Source of the DNA: Natronomonas salina
Lineage (GTDB): Archaea; Halobacteriota; Halobacteria; Halobacteriales; Haloarculaceae
Direction: 5' to 3'
NCBI RefSeq assembly: GCF_013391105.1
Contig: NZ_CP058335.1
Coordinates: forward strand, 1,488,001-1,552,000
DNA: 64,000 bases
Shown here: piece by piece, positions 32,321-41,525 of the stretch
Numbering within the stretch: position 1 is the first letter of the stretch
Layout: the number at the start of each line of letters is the position of its first letter
Translations under genes and position numbers: made by a program
Notes under the pieces: generated by a model
The model's database searches: none
Told to the model about the DNA's origin: nothing
What the model saw: the letters and a program-made list of their open reading frames with translations, nothing else

Positions 32321-33277
32321 ATGACAACCCTCGGGACGGCGAGTGCGGGCCCCGGCGAGATGGACACGGGGCGGCTGTCGGTCGGCGAGGCGCGTGACGG
32401 CTCCGAGGTTGGTCTCCCGGTCGCGGTCGTCAACGGCGAGCGCGACGGCAAGACGCTCTACGTCCAGGCCGTCTCCGACGGCGACGAACTCAACGGCCTC
32501 GGCGTCGTCCAGCGGCTCGTCCCCCAGCTCGACCCCGCAGAGATCGCCGGCGAGATACTCGTCGTCGGCATCGTCAACTACTACGGCTTCCAGGTCGCGG
32601 AGCACCGCAACCCCATCGACGACACGAAGCTCAACCGCGCGTACCCCGGCGACGCCGCCGGCACCGCCTCCGAGCGCATCGCGGCCGCCACCTTCGAGGC
32701 CGCCAGCCGCGCCGACCTCGTCCTCGACCTCCACCAGGGGTCGACCTCCTGTATGATCAACGAGACGCGCGTCCGCTGCGGCCCCCGCCACCGCCTCCAC
32801 CGCGACTGCCTCGAACTCGCGAAGGTGTTCGGCTGCGGCTACATCCTCGACCAGAAGGGCCCCGACGGCCAGCTGGCCCGCGCCGCCCCCGACGAGGGCA
32901 TCCCCACCATCGACCCCGAACTCGGCGGCGCCGTCGGCTGGGACGAGGAGTCGATCCAGAAGGGCCTGAAGGGCGTCTTCAACGTCCTCTACCACTACGG
33001 CTTCCTCGACGGCGACGTCGACCCCGACCCCCAGACCCGCGCCACCGGCTTCGAGCAGTACGGCGCCCCCGCCGGCGGCCTCGTCTCCTTCGTCGCCGAC
33101 CTCGGCGACGAGGTCGAGCGCGGCGACACCCTCTTCGAGGTCACCGACCCCTTCGGCACCGTCCAGGCCGAGGTCACCGCCGACTCCGAGGGCATCCTCT
33201 GGCGGCACCGCCGCCTCCCGCAGGTCGCCACCGGCGAGTACGTCTGCTCGATCGGGACCGACATCGATCAGTTCTAG
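32321..33277 (+). CDS. Succinylglutamate desuccinylase/aspartoacylase (AstE/AspA) family zinc hydrolase
   Basis: 318 aa of the M14-like AstE/AspA family. The zinc motif H-x-x-E is replaced by a DGDELNG segment (YVQAVSDGDELNGLG), as in the haloarchaeal branch, and the second metal region DLVLDLHQGSTS provides His. NPIDDTKLNRAYPG is the typical substrate-binding segment. The C-terminal 90 residues form a lipoyl/barrel-like domain (GGLVSFVADLGDEVERGDTLFEV). It deacylates an N-acyl amino acid or ectoine-like compound; the substrate is unknown. A TATA-like TCTAAGAA at 32290-32297 is 28 bp from the ATG. A hairpin element follows the stop. Confidence 0.88.
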   Translation: MTTLGTASAGPGEMDTGRLSVGEARDGSEVGLPVAVVNGERDGKTLYVQAVSDGDELNGLGVVQRLVPQLDPAEIAGEILVVGIVNYYGFQVAEHRNPIDDTKLNRAYPGDAAGTASERIAAATFEAASRADLVLDLHQGSTSCMINETRVRCGPRHRLHRDCLELAKVFGCGYILDQKGPDGQLARAAPDEGIPTIDPELGGAVGWDEESIQKGLKGVFNVLYHYGFLDGDVDPDPQTRATGFEQYGAPAGGLVSFVADLGDEVERGDTLFEVTDPFGTVQAEVTADSEGILWRHRRLPQVATGEYVCSIGTDIDQF

Positions 33278-33279
33278 AA

Positions 33280-33474
33280 CACCCACTTTTTGCACCTCCT
33301 TCGCGAGCGCCTCCGGCGCTCGCTCAGTCGGGCAAAAACTTGGGGAAAATATGCGCGCCCTCCTCCATGCCGCGGCGCTCACTACGTTCGCGCCGCGTTA
33401 GTCGTCGGGCGCTACGCTGGCTCCCTTCGGTCGCCAGCGGGAACCGCGAGCGCGGAGCGCTCGCGGATGCTGGT
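33280..33474 (+). repeat. Intergenic multi-hairpin element, copy B
   Basis: Begins two bases after the stop codon of the hydrolase gene. Outer arms CCCACTTTTTGC (33282-33293) and GCAAAAACTTGGGG (33332-33345) enclose a perfect 9-bp stem GCGAGCGCC (33303-33311), loop TCC, GGCGCTCGC (33315-33323). AAAATA follows, then an extra hairpin (CCGCGGCGC...GCGCCGCG), GGCGCTACGCTGGC...CGGTCGCCAGC, GGGAACCGCG, a third stem and CGCGGATGCTGG. Word order is the same as copy A at 22069-22205, but stem bases differ in a pair-preserving way. The next gene is convergent. Confidence 0.75.
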
Positions 33475-33477
33475 CTC

Positions 33478-34404
33478 TCAGTCGCCGGTCGACGTGCCGG
33501 CTGCCGACCTGCGGGGCAGTCGTCTCGCCGTCGCTTCGCCGAGCAGGGGCGCCGCGATGACGCCGCCGAGGACCACCGCGACGCCGAGGAAGGCGAGGTA
33601 CGGCTCGACGTGGAACTCGTAGACGACGCCGAAGAGCCCGCCGAAGACGGCGCCGACGGCGGCCGCGACCGCGCCCCCCGTCCGGGTCGTCTCGCCGTGG
33701 ACGATGGCGTCCCCGACGACGCCCCAGGCGATGCGCGCACCCAGGACGCCGCCGAGCGACGCCATCGTCTCGAAGTTGTAGGTGACGGCGGCGCCGACGA
33801 GGCCGACGAGGAGCGCGGCTGTGAACGCGCGGCCGGCGTTCGTGCCGCGGTCACAGAGCCGCCAGACCGTCACGAGGTAGGTGCCGCCGAGCGCGAGGCC
33901 GACGAGGATGTCGACCGCGTAGTGGACGCCGAGGACCACCCTGGAGAGGGCGATCAGGGGGACGACGGCGACCGCGGCGGCGTACGCCCGGCGGGTGTTC
34001 ACCGCCAGCGCGAGGCCGCCGTAGACGGCGATGGCGCCGGTGGCGTGTCCGCTCGGGAAGCCGAACCCCGTGGCGGTGGCGGCGGAGACGTATCCCTCGC
34101 GGAGCAGCGCGGGGAGGAGGTCGGTGCCGACGGCCTCCCCGGCGGCCGGCGGCCGGGGGTAGGCGAGCCACTGCTTGAGCGTCGTCGTCAGGGCCTTGGC
34201 GCCGAGGCCGAGCGCGATCAGGAACGCGGCCGTCGGCCGGTCGAACGACAGCGGGCCGGGCAGCGTCTCGCCGAACCAGTAGCACAGGCCGAGCAGCGCG
34301 AACAGGAACCAGACGTCCCCCAGCTGCGTGACCAGCGCCGCGAGGACGACCAGGACCGTCGGCGCCTCGGCGACGAGTTCCGCCTCTCCGAACCCACGAA
34401 CCAT
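33478..34404 (-). CDS. PAP2 superfamily phosphatase (membrane)
   Basis: 308-aa membrane phosphatase. The three acid phosphatase motifs are intact: KQWLAYPRP (KxxxxxxRP), FPSGHATG (PSGH) and SRVVLGVHYAVD (SRxxxxxHxxxD). About eight hydrophobic segments surround them; the last four, after the catalytic domain, are an extension of about 110 residues. Likely substrate is a polyprenyl or lipid phosphate, as in undecaprenyl/dolichyl pyrophosphate recycling (inference). It lies 36 bp downstream of the YihY gene on the same strand. Confidence 0.9.
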   Translation of the reverse strand: MVRGFGEAELVAEAPTVLVVLAALVTQLGDVWFLFALLGLCYWFGETLPGPLSFDRPTAAFLIALGLGAKALTTTLKQWLAYPRPPAAGEAVGTDLLPALLREGYVSAATATGFGFPSGHATGAIAVYGGLALAVNTRRAYAAAVAVVPLIALSRVVLGVHYAVDILVGLALGGTYLVTVWRLCDRGTNAGRAFTAALLVGLVGAAVTYNFETMASLGGVLGARIAWGVVGDAIVHGETTRTGGAVAAAVGAVFGGLFGVVYEFHVEPYLAFLGVAVVLGGVIAAPLLGEATARRLPRRSAAGTSTGD

Positions 34405-34439
34405 AGCCGGACGTCGGACCGCGAATCGTATTTACCTTC

Positions 34440-35702
34440 TCATCGATCGCTGAAGCGGTCCTTCAGCCGGCCGGGGAGCCCCGCGACGGTGACCGTCGTC
34501 CCGACCAGCACCATCAGCGCGTAGAGGCCGAGCGTCGACAGCCAGATGACGAGCATCGCGAGGACCGCCCAGCCGCTGGACAGCGAGACGAAGGCGCCGA
34601 GGGTCATCGCCGTCCCGTACAGCAGGACGAGGTACGGTCCCCAGCCGGTCGCCTTCCCGCGGCGGACCCGCCGGCGGACGTACCGCTTGAGGTCGCTCTC
34701 GATCTCCTCGCGGTGGACCGTCTGGTCGTCGATCCGCTCCTCGAAGCGGTCGAGTTCGTCGTAGAGCCGTTCCAGTTCCTCGCGGAGCTCCGCGTCCGAT
34801 GCGTCGTCGTCGAGTCTGTCTCCGTTCATGATTCCTTCGAGTACGGCGGTCGGTTCCGGGGTGGGCTGTTCGTCGGGTTCGGCGAGGCCGGTCTCCTCGT
34901 CGGCGCGACCGGCGACGACGGCGTTGAAGATGGCGCCGAGCAGCAACACCAGGGCGCCGAAGTAGAGGAACGTCACCAACAGCAGGACCGCCCCGAGGAC
35001 GCCGTAGGCCTCGTAGTTGCCGGCGTTGGCGGCGTAGACGCGGAAACCGGTCTGCAGGAGCGCCCAGCCGAGGGCGGCGAAGACGGCGCCGGGCAGCGCC
35101 TCGCGGATCGAGACGTCGGTCCCGGGGAGGAAGTAGTACAGCGGCAGGAAGGCGACCGTGAGTCCGATGACCAGCGTCGCGACCCCGGCGACGCTGACGA
35201 GGCCGGACGTCTCGAGAGCCTCCTGGAGCCCGTAGCGGTACAGCGCCGTCCCGACGGCGACGGTCGCGACGACGGCGAGGGCGACCGCGCCCAGTGCGAC
35301 GACGGCGTTGCGGAGCTGGTCGACGATCGACTCCGGCGTGGGCTCGCCGTAGACCTCCGAGAAGGCGATGTCCAGCCCGCGGAAGAGCTTCAGACCGGAC
35401 CACAGCAGCACCGCGATACCGACGACCGTCGCGCCGCCGCGGCCCTCGGCGCCGGTGAGCGCGTCGCTGACGAGCGTGCCCGCCTGGTCGCCCAGCGTCG
35501 ACGAGACCTCGTCGACGACCGTCCCCACGAACTCCGCGTCGCCGAAGACGGCGGCCCCGACGAGCGCGAGCAGCAGCAGCGGCAGCAGCGAGATGAAGCC
35601 GTAGTACGCCAGGCTCGCGGCGATGAAGGTGATCCGGTCCGACTGGGCGCCGTTGACGACGCCGCGGGTCACCGTCACCGCCCGGTCGAGGTACTGAGGC
35701 AC
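34440..35702 (-). CDS. YihY/BrkB (UPF0761) family membrane protein, first paralogue
   Basis: 420-aa protein of the YihY/virulence factor BrkB family. A GTG start at 35702 is followed by RITFIAASLAYYGFISLLPLLLL, the family opening, and six conserved membrane segments ending around residue 270 (LLLVTFLYFGALVLLLGAIFNAV). Unlike the neighbouring paralogue it carries an extra C-terminal domain of about 145 residues: acidic coiled-coil (LREELERLYDELDRFEERID) plus two more hydrophobic segments. Family function is unknown; YihY was once misnamed RNase BN. A minus-strand TATA box at 35726-35735 and a dyad at 35706-35727 precede it, so it has its own promoter within the end of the upstream gene. Confidence 0.88.
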   Translation of the reverse strand: MPQYLDRAVTVTRGVVNGAQSDRITFIAASLAYYGFISLLPLLLLALVGAAVFGDAEFVGTVVDEVSSTLGDQAGTLVSDALTGAEGRGGATVVGIAVLLWSGLKLFRGLDIAFSEVYGEPTPESIVDQLRNAVVALGAVALAVVATVAVGTALYRYGLQEALETSGLVSVAGVATLVIGLTVAFLPLYYFLPGTDVSIREALPGAVFAALGWALLQTGFRVYAANAGNYEAYGVLGAVLLLVTFLYFGALVLLLGAIFNAVVAGRADEETGLAEPDEQPTPEPTAVLEGIMNGDRLDDDASDAELREELERLYDELDRFEERIDDQTVHREEIESDLKRYVRRRVRRGKATGWGPYLVLLYGTAMTLGAFVSLSSGWAVLAMLVIWLSTLGLYALMVLVGTTVTVAGLPGRLKDRFSDR

Positions 35703-35705
35703 GCT

Positions 35706-35735
35706 GTAGGATACGCCTGTGTCCTACATATAAGC
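35706..35735 (-). promoter_or_regulatory. Promoter and dyad before the first YihY gene
   Basis: The inverted repeat GTAGGA (35706-35711) / TCCTAC (35722-35727) lies between the GTG at 35702 and a TATA-like CTTATATG (minus strand, about 35727-35734). A protein bound there would block transcription start, so it is a candidate operator. The TATA box lies inside the 3' end of the upstream YihY gene. Confidence 0.45.
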
Positions 35736-36521
35736 CGTGGGAACCCACTCCCCGTCGGGGTCGACGCGCCCGCCGAGGACGGCGTTGAGCGTCGCCCCGA
35801 GCAGGATCGCCAGCGCCCCGACGTACAGCCAGGTGAACAGCAACAGCAGGCCGCTGGCGGCGCCGAAGAGGCGACTCCCGGAGACCGCCGCGTACGCGCC
35901 GATGAGGACGCTCGCCGCGGTCCACGTCCCCGCCGCCAGTACCGCCCCCGGCAGCACCTCCCGGACGGTGACGTCCGCCCGCGGGAACACGTAGAACATC
36001 GGGACGAAGACGGCGACGAGGGTGACCAGAAGCGCCAGCGGGGCGAGCACCGACAGGAGCCCGGCCAGTTCCCCGAAGAGGAGCACGATGCCGCCGAGCA
36101 GCGCCAGCGCCACCAGGTTCGTCGCGAACACCAGCGTCGCGTTCCAGACCGTCGTCGCGAGCGAGCGGCCCGCGCGTTCCTCGTAGATGGCCGCGAACGC
36201 TCGGTCCGAGCTGACGTACATCTTGATCGCGCTCCAGCCCAGGACGACCAGCGCCACGACCGTGCTCCGGGTCCGGACCTCGCTCGAGAACACCGCGTTC
36301 GCCAGCGTCGACCCCGCCCGGTCGCCGAAGACCGAGGATGCGACATCGACGACCCGGTCGAGGAGTTCGGCGCCGCCGAACGACGCGACGACGATGGCTC
36401 CGAGCAGTACGATGGGGACGAGCGACGTGAACGCGAAGTACGCCAGCCCGGCCGCGAGCATCGAGAGCTGCGCCCGACGGGCGACCGCGACGACCTCCTT
36501 CGCCGTCTCGACAGTGAACAC
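35724..36521 (-). CDS. YihY/BrkB family membrane protein, second paralogue
   Basis: 265 aa, the usual length for this family, with six membrane segments and the same opening pattern (QLSMLAAGLAYFAFTSLVPIVLL) as its neighbour. The C-terminal half (LLLLFTWLYVGALAILLGATLNAVLG) aligns closely with the paralogue, so the two genes are a tandem duplication. It ends only 22 bp upstream of the first paralogue's start. A minus-strand TATA box (CTATAATAG, plus about 36557-36566) lies about 41 bp from the ATG, giving a short leader. Confidence 0.88.
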   Translation of the reverse strand: MFTVETAKEVVAVARRAQLSMLAAGLAYFAFTSLVPIVLLGAIVVASFGGAELLDRVVDVASSVFGDRAGSTLANAVFSSEVRTRSTVVALVVLGWSAIKMYVSSDRAFAAIYEERAGRSLATTVWNATLVFATNLVALALLGGIVLLFGELAGLLSVLAPLALLVTLVAVFVPMFYVFPRADVTVREVLPGAVLAAGTWTAASVLIGAYAAVSGSRLFGAASGLLLLFTWLYVGALAILLGATLNAVLGGRVDPDGEWVPTAYM

Positions 36522-36605
36522 CTTAGAACACCGACACCTGTGCCGTCGGCTGGCGGCTATTATAGCGTTCTTGTCGGATGGGTTCGGTTGGTTGTCCGAC
36601 CGCCA

Positions 36606-37706
36606 TCAGAGGACGGCCTCCCGGATGTCGACGACGTCCGCGTCGGTCTTGAACGTCGTCCCGCCGTAGTGGGCCCGGGAGGTCTCGAAGCCGGCCTCGC
36701 GGAGTCGCTCGAGGAACTCGTCCATCGCGATGGCCGGCTCCGTCCAGCGCTTGTAGAGCTTGTGCTGGTCGTAGTGGGTGGGCTCGTGGAGCTCGCCGGC
36801 GACCGTCGACAGCAGGTCGACGGCCTCGTCGGCGGTGCCGAACGACCCGGGGACGGACTCGGCGACCCGCTCGACGAAGTCGGCGTCGTGGTTCGGCCCG
36901 AGCCAGATCGGCCCCGCGGTCCACGTCGACTGCCCGCAGTTCGGACACTCCGGCGTCGGGTCGGCGATCAACCCGGGCTCGTGCTCGCGCCAGAGGCACT
37001 GCTGGCAGTGGTCGACGTGGCCCAGTTGTTCGATCAGCCGGTCGGCGGCCTGTGCGCCCGACTCCAGCTCCAGGTAGGTCCGCACGTAGTGGCTGGAGAC
37101 GTGGCTCAGGACGGGGCGGGCGGCGACGTCGTACCGGGCCGCGGTCCGGATCATCGCGGAGAGGAGGACCCGGAGGCCCATCTCGGCGTGGAACTCGGTG
37201 TTCCGCGGGACCGTCCCGTAGCTCCGCACGCCGCTCTCGAAGTGCGCGCCGCAGAGCGGGGCGGTGTCGGTCGCGGTCACGCAGACGTACCGGTCTGCGC
37301 TCCGGAAGGCGGCGTCCGCGAACGGGATGGGCGTCCCGAACGGGTCGAGGTCGACCACGTCGTGGTGGTGCTCGTGCATGTGGGCGTTCACGTTCCGGTG
37401 GACGACCTCGCCCGCGAGGTCGTTGGTCGCGAGGTTCTCGCGGGCCAGTTCGACGGCGTCGGGGTCGACGTCGCAGCCGGTCGCGTCGTAGCCCGCGTCG
37501 GCGGCGCGGACGGCGCGGATACCGCTGGCCGTCATCGCGTCGAGGTAGGAGTCGCAGTCGTCGGCGACCGCCCGGAGAACGCCGACGGTGACGTCGCGGT
37601 TCAGCTCCTGGACCGGGTTGTAGAACACGCCCGAGCCCGACCCCTCGCTGGCGCCGTGGCGCTCCTCTGGCACCTCGACCGTCACGCCTCCCTCACTGAC
37701 CTGCAT
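36606..37706 (-). CDS. trm1: tRNA (guanine(26)-N2)-dimethyltransferase
   Basis: 366-aa class I SAM methyltransferase making m2(2)G26 in tRNA. The SAM region reads [21 protein letters not shown] and [20 protein letters not shown]; the catalytic-type [16 protein letters not shown] is the Trm1 signature. A zinc-binding segment is HCQQCLWR ... CPNCGQ. The start is ATG 37706 ([17 protein letters not shown]); the frame is open much further but only as antisense to sufS. It heads the minus-strand run followed by the YihY pair and PAP2. Confidence 0.96.
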   Translation of the reverse strand: MQVSEGGVTVEVPEERHGASEGSGSGVFYNPVQELNRDVTVGVLRAVADDCDSYLDAMTASGIRAVRAADAGYDATGCDVDPDAVELARENLATNDLAGEVVHRNVNAHMHEHHHDVVDLDPFGTPIPFADAAFRSADRYVCVTATDTAPLCGAHFESGVRSYGTVPRNTEFHAEMGLRVLLSAMIRTAARYDVAARPVLSHVSSHYVRTYLELESGAQAADRLIEQLGHVDHCQQCLWREHEPGLIADPTPECPNCGQSTWTAGPIWLGPNHDADFVERVAESVPGSFGTADEAVDLLSTVAGELHEPTHYDQHKLYKRWTEPAIAMDEFLERLREAGFETSRAHYGGTTFKTDADVVDIREAVL

Positions 37707-37862
37707 ACCACCCCGTTCGCCCACCCGGACCGAAAAGCCACCCGGTTGCCGTGGCCGAAGTCGGCCGAGGGCGGCCCAGAGATCGCCGGATAACCGTCTC
37801 CGGCTAGCAGCCGGCGTGTCGCGACCGAAGGAGTAACCAGCCTCCGACCCCTCTGCCCGACA

Positions 37863-39101
37863 ATGAGCCAGCAGACCGAGCCGCTCGACGTCGAGGGGCT
37901 CCGCGAGGACTTCCCGATCCTCCAGCGGGAGTTCGACGGGACGCAGCTCGTCTACCTCGACAACGCGGCGACGACGCAGTCGCCCAGGCAGGTGGTGGAG
38001 ACGATCACGGACTACTACTACGAGTACAACGCGAACGTCCACCGGGGGATCCACCAGCTGAGCCAGGAGGCCAGCGTCGCCTACGAGGACGCCCACGACC
38101 GCGTCGCCGAGTTCGTCGGCGCCGACGGCCGCGAGGAACTCGTCTTCACGAAGGGCACGACCGAGTCGATGAACCTGGTCGCCTACGCCTGGGGTCTCGA
38201 GGAACTCGGGCCCGGCGACGAGGTCGTCCTCACGGAGATGGAGCACCACTCCTCGCTGGTGACCTGGCAGCAGATCTGCAAGCGCACCGGCGCCGAGTGC
38301 AAGTACATCCCGATCACCGACGACGGCTACCTGGACATGGAGGCCGCCGAAGACATGATCACCGACGACACGGAGATGGTCTCGGCCGTCCACGTCTCGA
38401 ACACGCTCGGCACCGTCAACCCGGTCTCCGATCTCGCGGACCTCGCTCACGACCACGACGCCTACATGTTCGTGGATGCGGCCCAGTCGGTGCCGAACCG
38501 TCCGGTCGACGTCAAGGAGATCGACGCCGACTTCCTCGCGTTCTCCGGGCACAAGATGTGCGGTCCGACCGGCATCGGCGCCCTCTACGGGAAGGAGCAC
38601 ATCCTCGAGGAGATGGAGCCGTACCTCTACGGCGGCGAGATGATCCTCAAGGTCACCTACGAGGACGCGACGTGGAACGAGCTGCCCTGGAAGTACGAGG
38701 CCGGCACGCCGCCGATCAGCCAGGGCATCGCGTTCGCCGAGGCCTGCGACTACCTCGACGAGATCGGCCTCGAGAACATCCGGCGCCACGAGGCCGAACT
38801 CGCCGAGTACGCCTACGAGCAGCTCACCCAGTACGACGACGTCGAGGTGTACGGCCCGCCGGCCGACGACCGCGGCGGCCTCGTCGCGTTCAACCTCGAG
38901 GACGTCCACGCCCACGACCTCTCGAGCATCCTCAACGACAGCGCCGTCGCCATCCGCGCCGGCGACCACTGCACGCAGCCGCTGCACGACGTCCTCGGGG
39001 CGACCGCCTCCGCGCGCGCCTCGTTCTACCTCTACAACACGAAGGACGAGGTCGACCGGCTGGTCGAGGCCGTCGACGACGCCCGCCAGCTGTTCGCCTG
39101 A
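37863..39101 (+). CDS. sufS: Cysteine desulfurase SufS
   Basis: 412-aa PLP enzyme that removes sulfur from cysteine as a persulfide. The PLP lysine is K231 in [18 protein letters not shown] (128-132) is the His that stacks on PLP, and the persulfide cysteine C370 lies in [11 protein letters not shown], the SufS/class II position. The N-terminus [16 protein letters not shown] is typical. Its usual scaffold or acceptor partner SufU is present but 3 kb away (42053), separated by three unrelated genes. No promoter motif is strong; GAGTAACC lies about 27 bp upstream. Confidence 0.96.
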   Translation: MSQQTEPLDVEGLREDFPILQREFDGTQLVYLDNAATTQSPRQVVETITDYYYEYNANVHRGIHQLSQEASVAYEDAHDRVAEFVGADGREELVFTKGTTESMNLVAYAWGLEELGPGDEVVLTEMEHHSSLVTWQQICKRTGAECKYIPITDDGYLDMEAAEDMITDDTEMVSAVHVSNTLGTVNPVSDLADLAHDHDAYMFVDAAQSVPNRPVDVKEIDADFLAFSGHKMCGPTGIGALYGKEHILEEMEPYLYGGEMILKVTYEDATWNELPWKYEAGTPPISQGIAFAEACDYLDEIGLENIRRHEAELAEYAYEQLTQYDDVEVYGPPADDRGGLVAFNLEDVHAHDLSSILNDSAVAIRAGDHCTQPLHDVLGATASARASFYLYNTKDEVDRLVEAVDDARQLFA

Positions 39102-39173
39102 GCGAACGGGCGGAACTTACCCGTTACCTGCCGCCGGGGCCACCGTCAAGGCGTTCAGGTCCCTACCGCAGGT

Positions 39174-40013
39174 ATGGAGAACATCACGCTCGACGAGCGC
39201 GACCGAGCGGCGCTCGAGCGGCTCCGCGAGGGGAGTGCCGACGTCGACGCGCTGGCCGAGGGCGTCGGCGCCGACCGCGAGTACCTCGAGGACCGGCTGC
39301 CGGAACTCGCGGACAACGGGCTCGTCGAGCGTGAGGGCGACGCCTACGCGCTGACCGACGACGGCGAGCGGGTGATCGAGGCCACCGGCGAGATGGACGA
39401 CCGCGTCGACACGCCGCCCGCCGTGGAGGGTCGCATCCTCGCGTTCGACCTGCCGCCGGACCAGGAGTCGGCGCTCCGGGGGGCCTTCGCGTTCCTGCAG
39501 TACTGGGGCGAGGCGACCGCGGGCGAGATCGTCGACGGCGTCTACAGCGAGACGCCGGCCGGCTTCGACTCCCCCACTTCGTGGTGGCGCGAGTGCGTCC
39601 GCGACCGACTCGCCGAACTTCCCGAGGTCGAACCCTCGCACTCGACCGACGAGCCCTGGCGCTACGACGGCACGCCCGGCGTCGAGGCGTCCGGCGACGG
39701 CCGGGACGTCGCCGGCGAGGTCGCGGGCGAGGCCAGCGTCAGGTTCGCGCTCGCCGAACTCGGCCTCGACGACGAGGCGCGGCTGGCGGTCCGGCGGGTC
39801 TTCGACCTCCTCGTGGAACTCGGCGAGGTGTCGTCGGCCGAGGCCATAGAGCAGGTCTACCCCGACCACGACGCGGGCTACCCGTCGCCGACCGAGTGGT
39901 GGGACGACTGCGTCCAGCCCGCCCTGGAGTCGCTGCCGGGGGTCGAACGGGTGGACGGCGACCGCGAGCGCTGGCGGTACCACGCCGTCGACGCCGAACC
40001 GACGTCGGCCTGA
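39174..40013 (+). CDS. HTH protein with an internally duplicated domain
   Basis: 279 aa, not a named family. Residues about 5-75 are a winged helix (DERDRAALERLREGSADVDALAEGV..., VEREGDAYALTDDGERVIEA). Two copies of a 50-residue unit follow, at about 100-150 and 205-252: in each a helix (FLQYWGEATAGEIVDGVY / LLVELGEVSSAEAIEQVY), then SPTSWW or SPTEWW, then a helix ending in LPEVE or LPGVE. The repeated S-P-T-x-W-W motif suggests a bespoke binding or dimerisation module. It sits just after sufS on the same strand (73 bp) but no functional link is evident. Confidence 0.75.
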   Translation: MENITLDERDRAALERLREGSADVDALAEGVGADREYLEDRLPELADNGLVEREGDAYALTDDGERVIEATGEMDDRVDTPPAVEGRILAFDLPPDQESALRGAFAFLQYWGEATAGEIVDGVYSETPAGFDSPTSWWRECVRDRLAELPEVEPSHSTDEPWRYDGTPGVEASGDGRDVAGEVAGEASVRFALAELGLDDEARLAVRRVFDLLVELGEVSSAEAIEQVYPDHDAGYPSPTEWWDDCVQPALESLPGVERVDGDRERWRYHAVDAEPTSA

Positions 40014-40037
40014 ACGGCGAGGAGGCGCGGGCGGCGG

Positions 40038-41414
40038 TCAGTCCGCGCCGGCTTCCCGGCCCGCGCGTTCGGCGCCGGCGCGGCGCCGTTCGTCGGGCGC
40101 GTCGAGCAGCGACTCGACCGCGGGGTCGAGCCTGGAGACCGTTCGGCGGCCGTCCCGCTCCTGGACGACCAGTCCCTCGTCGGCGAGCCGCGAGAGGTGG
40201 TAGGAGACCGTGCTGTAGCTCTTCTCGACGCGGTCGACGACGTCGCCGACGGTGGCCCGACCCTGCTCGTGGAGCGTCTCGAGGACGGCGGCGCTGGACT
40301 CCTCCCGGAGTGCGGCCGCGAGTTGCTCGTTCTCCGCGCCGAGCGGGTAGAGCCGCCGGTTGCCCCGGAGCTTCCGGGAGACGACGACCCGCTCGCGTTC
40401 GAGTATCTTGACGTGGTGGCGGACCGTCGACAGCGGCGTATCGAGGGCCTCGGCGAGTTCGGTGAGCGTCCGCCCCGGCGACTCGCCAACCAGGTCGTGG
40501 ATGCGCTCGCGCGTCTCGTGTTCGAGCGGGTCCGAGCCGTCGCGGCTGCGGTAGCGGAACAGGACGAACGCTCGCCCGGCCCAGCCGGAGGCGGCGCTCG
40601 CCGCCCCCGAGAGGGCGCCGACCCACGGTCCCGCCGCGACGGCGAACAGCGCCGTCCCGAGCGCCGGTGCGACGTCGAGCGGTGCCGCGGGGTCGAATCC
40701 GTCCGTTCCGGTGGCAGCCTCCGGTCCCGCACCGGAGCCCTCCTCGGCCGACCCGGACCCGTCGACGTCCTGGGTGGGGGTCGGGGGCGAGGCCTCGCCG
40801 TGCGCAACTGCGGTATCGTCAGCAGCGACTACGGGTGCTATCTCGGTATCGGTGGTTTCCTCGTGAGCGATCTTGCCCCGCGACCGGGGAGCGAGCCCGT
40901 CGCCGTCGAGCGGGACCCGCAACGTCCTGTCCCCGACGGTCGAGCCAGTACGAACCTCGACCTCGACCGCCGAGCCGGAGACCGTCAGGCGGGGCACCTC
41001 GAGGGCCAGCAGCGAGCGCAAGCGCGGCTGGGGCGGGTCGGCCGCCTCGTCGCTGGGACGAGTAGCATCGCCTGAACTGGTGGCCCCCTCGTCGCCACCG
41101 AGGTCGTCCTGTCCCTCGCGTCCGGGGTCCGAACGGCCGTCCGTCTCGGTCTCGACGACCGCCAGCGAACCGTTCGTCGCGTTCTCGACCGCATCGTCCG
41201 TAGCGTCGACGGTGGCCCGGACCGTCTCGCCCGTGGCGTTCGTGACGTTCCCGATGGTGTCGGTGATCGAGAGGCCGAGTCCATCGCCCTCGTCGCCGGA
41301 CGAAGCGTCCGCACCGGTGGCCGAAATCGCGGCGCTCGCGGTGGTGGCGAACGGCGCCGCCGCCACGAGCAGGACGAGGCACGTCGCGACGACCGTCCGG
41401 CCGGTCCGTTCCAT
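40038..41414 (-). CDS. Membrane-anchored dual winged-helix transcriptional regulator (paralogue A)
   Basis: 458 aa. A Sec-type signal peptide (about 1-29; TVVATCLVLLVAAAPFATTASA) leads an exterior region with four N-glycosylation sequons (N56, N59, N78, N81), acidic Ser/Gly linkers and a beta-rich segment (LTVSGSAVEVEV, about 138-172). A hydrophobic stretch (about 247-285) is followed by RSRDGSDPLEHETRERI and two winged helices: LTELAEALDTPLSTVRHHVKIL (about 317-338) and ATVGDVVDRVEKSYSTVSYHL (about 387-408). It reads as a one-component transmembrane regulator: sensing outside, DNA binding inside. A paralogue lies at 49638-51080. TATA-like AAATAAGG is about 75 bp upstream. Confidence 0.85.
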   Translation of the reverse strand: MERTGRTVVATCLVLLVAAAPFATTASAAISATGADASSGDEGDGLGLSITDTIGNVTNATGETVRATVDATDDAVENATNGSLAVVETETDGRSDPGREGQDDLGGDEGATSSGDATRPSDEAADPPQPRLRSLLALEVPRLTVSGSAVEVEVRTGSTVGDRTLRVPLDGDGLAPRSRGKIAHEETTDTEIAPVVAADDTAVAHGEASPPTPTQDVDGSGSAEEGSGAGPEAATGTDGFDPAAPLDVAPALGTALFAVAAGPWVGALSGAASAASGWAGRAFVLFRYRSRDGSDPLEHETRERIHDLVGESPGRTLTELAEALDTPLSTVRHHVKILERERVVVSRKLRGNRRLYPLGAENEQLAAALREESSAAVLETLHEQGRATVGDVVDRVEKSYSTVSYHLSRLADEGLVVQERDGRRTVSRLDPAVESLLDAPDERRRAGAERAGREAGAD

Positions 41415-41525
41415 GTCCCTGGAGTTCCCCCTTACGGCCCGCTAGCCGATCGCCACGAAGGAGCCGTCGCCGGTGATAGCCGGCCTTATTTGAATCCGCG
41501 CTGGCTCGCGCCTGTCCCACGCCGG

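Noticed and set aside
34713-37793. 1026-codon plus-strand open frame across the YihY genes and trm1
   Set aside because: Same antisense effect; it crosses three well-supported genes and their intergenic regions, and its translation is an Arg/Asp/Glu-rich string without fold.
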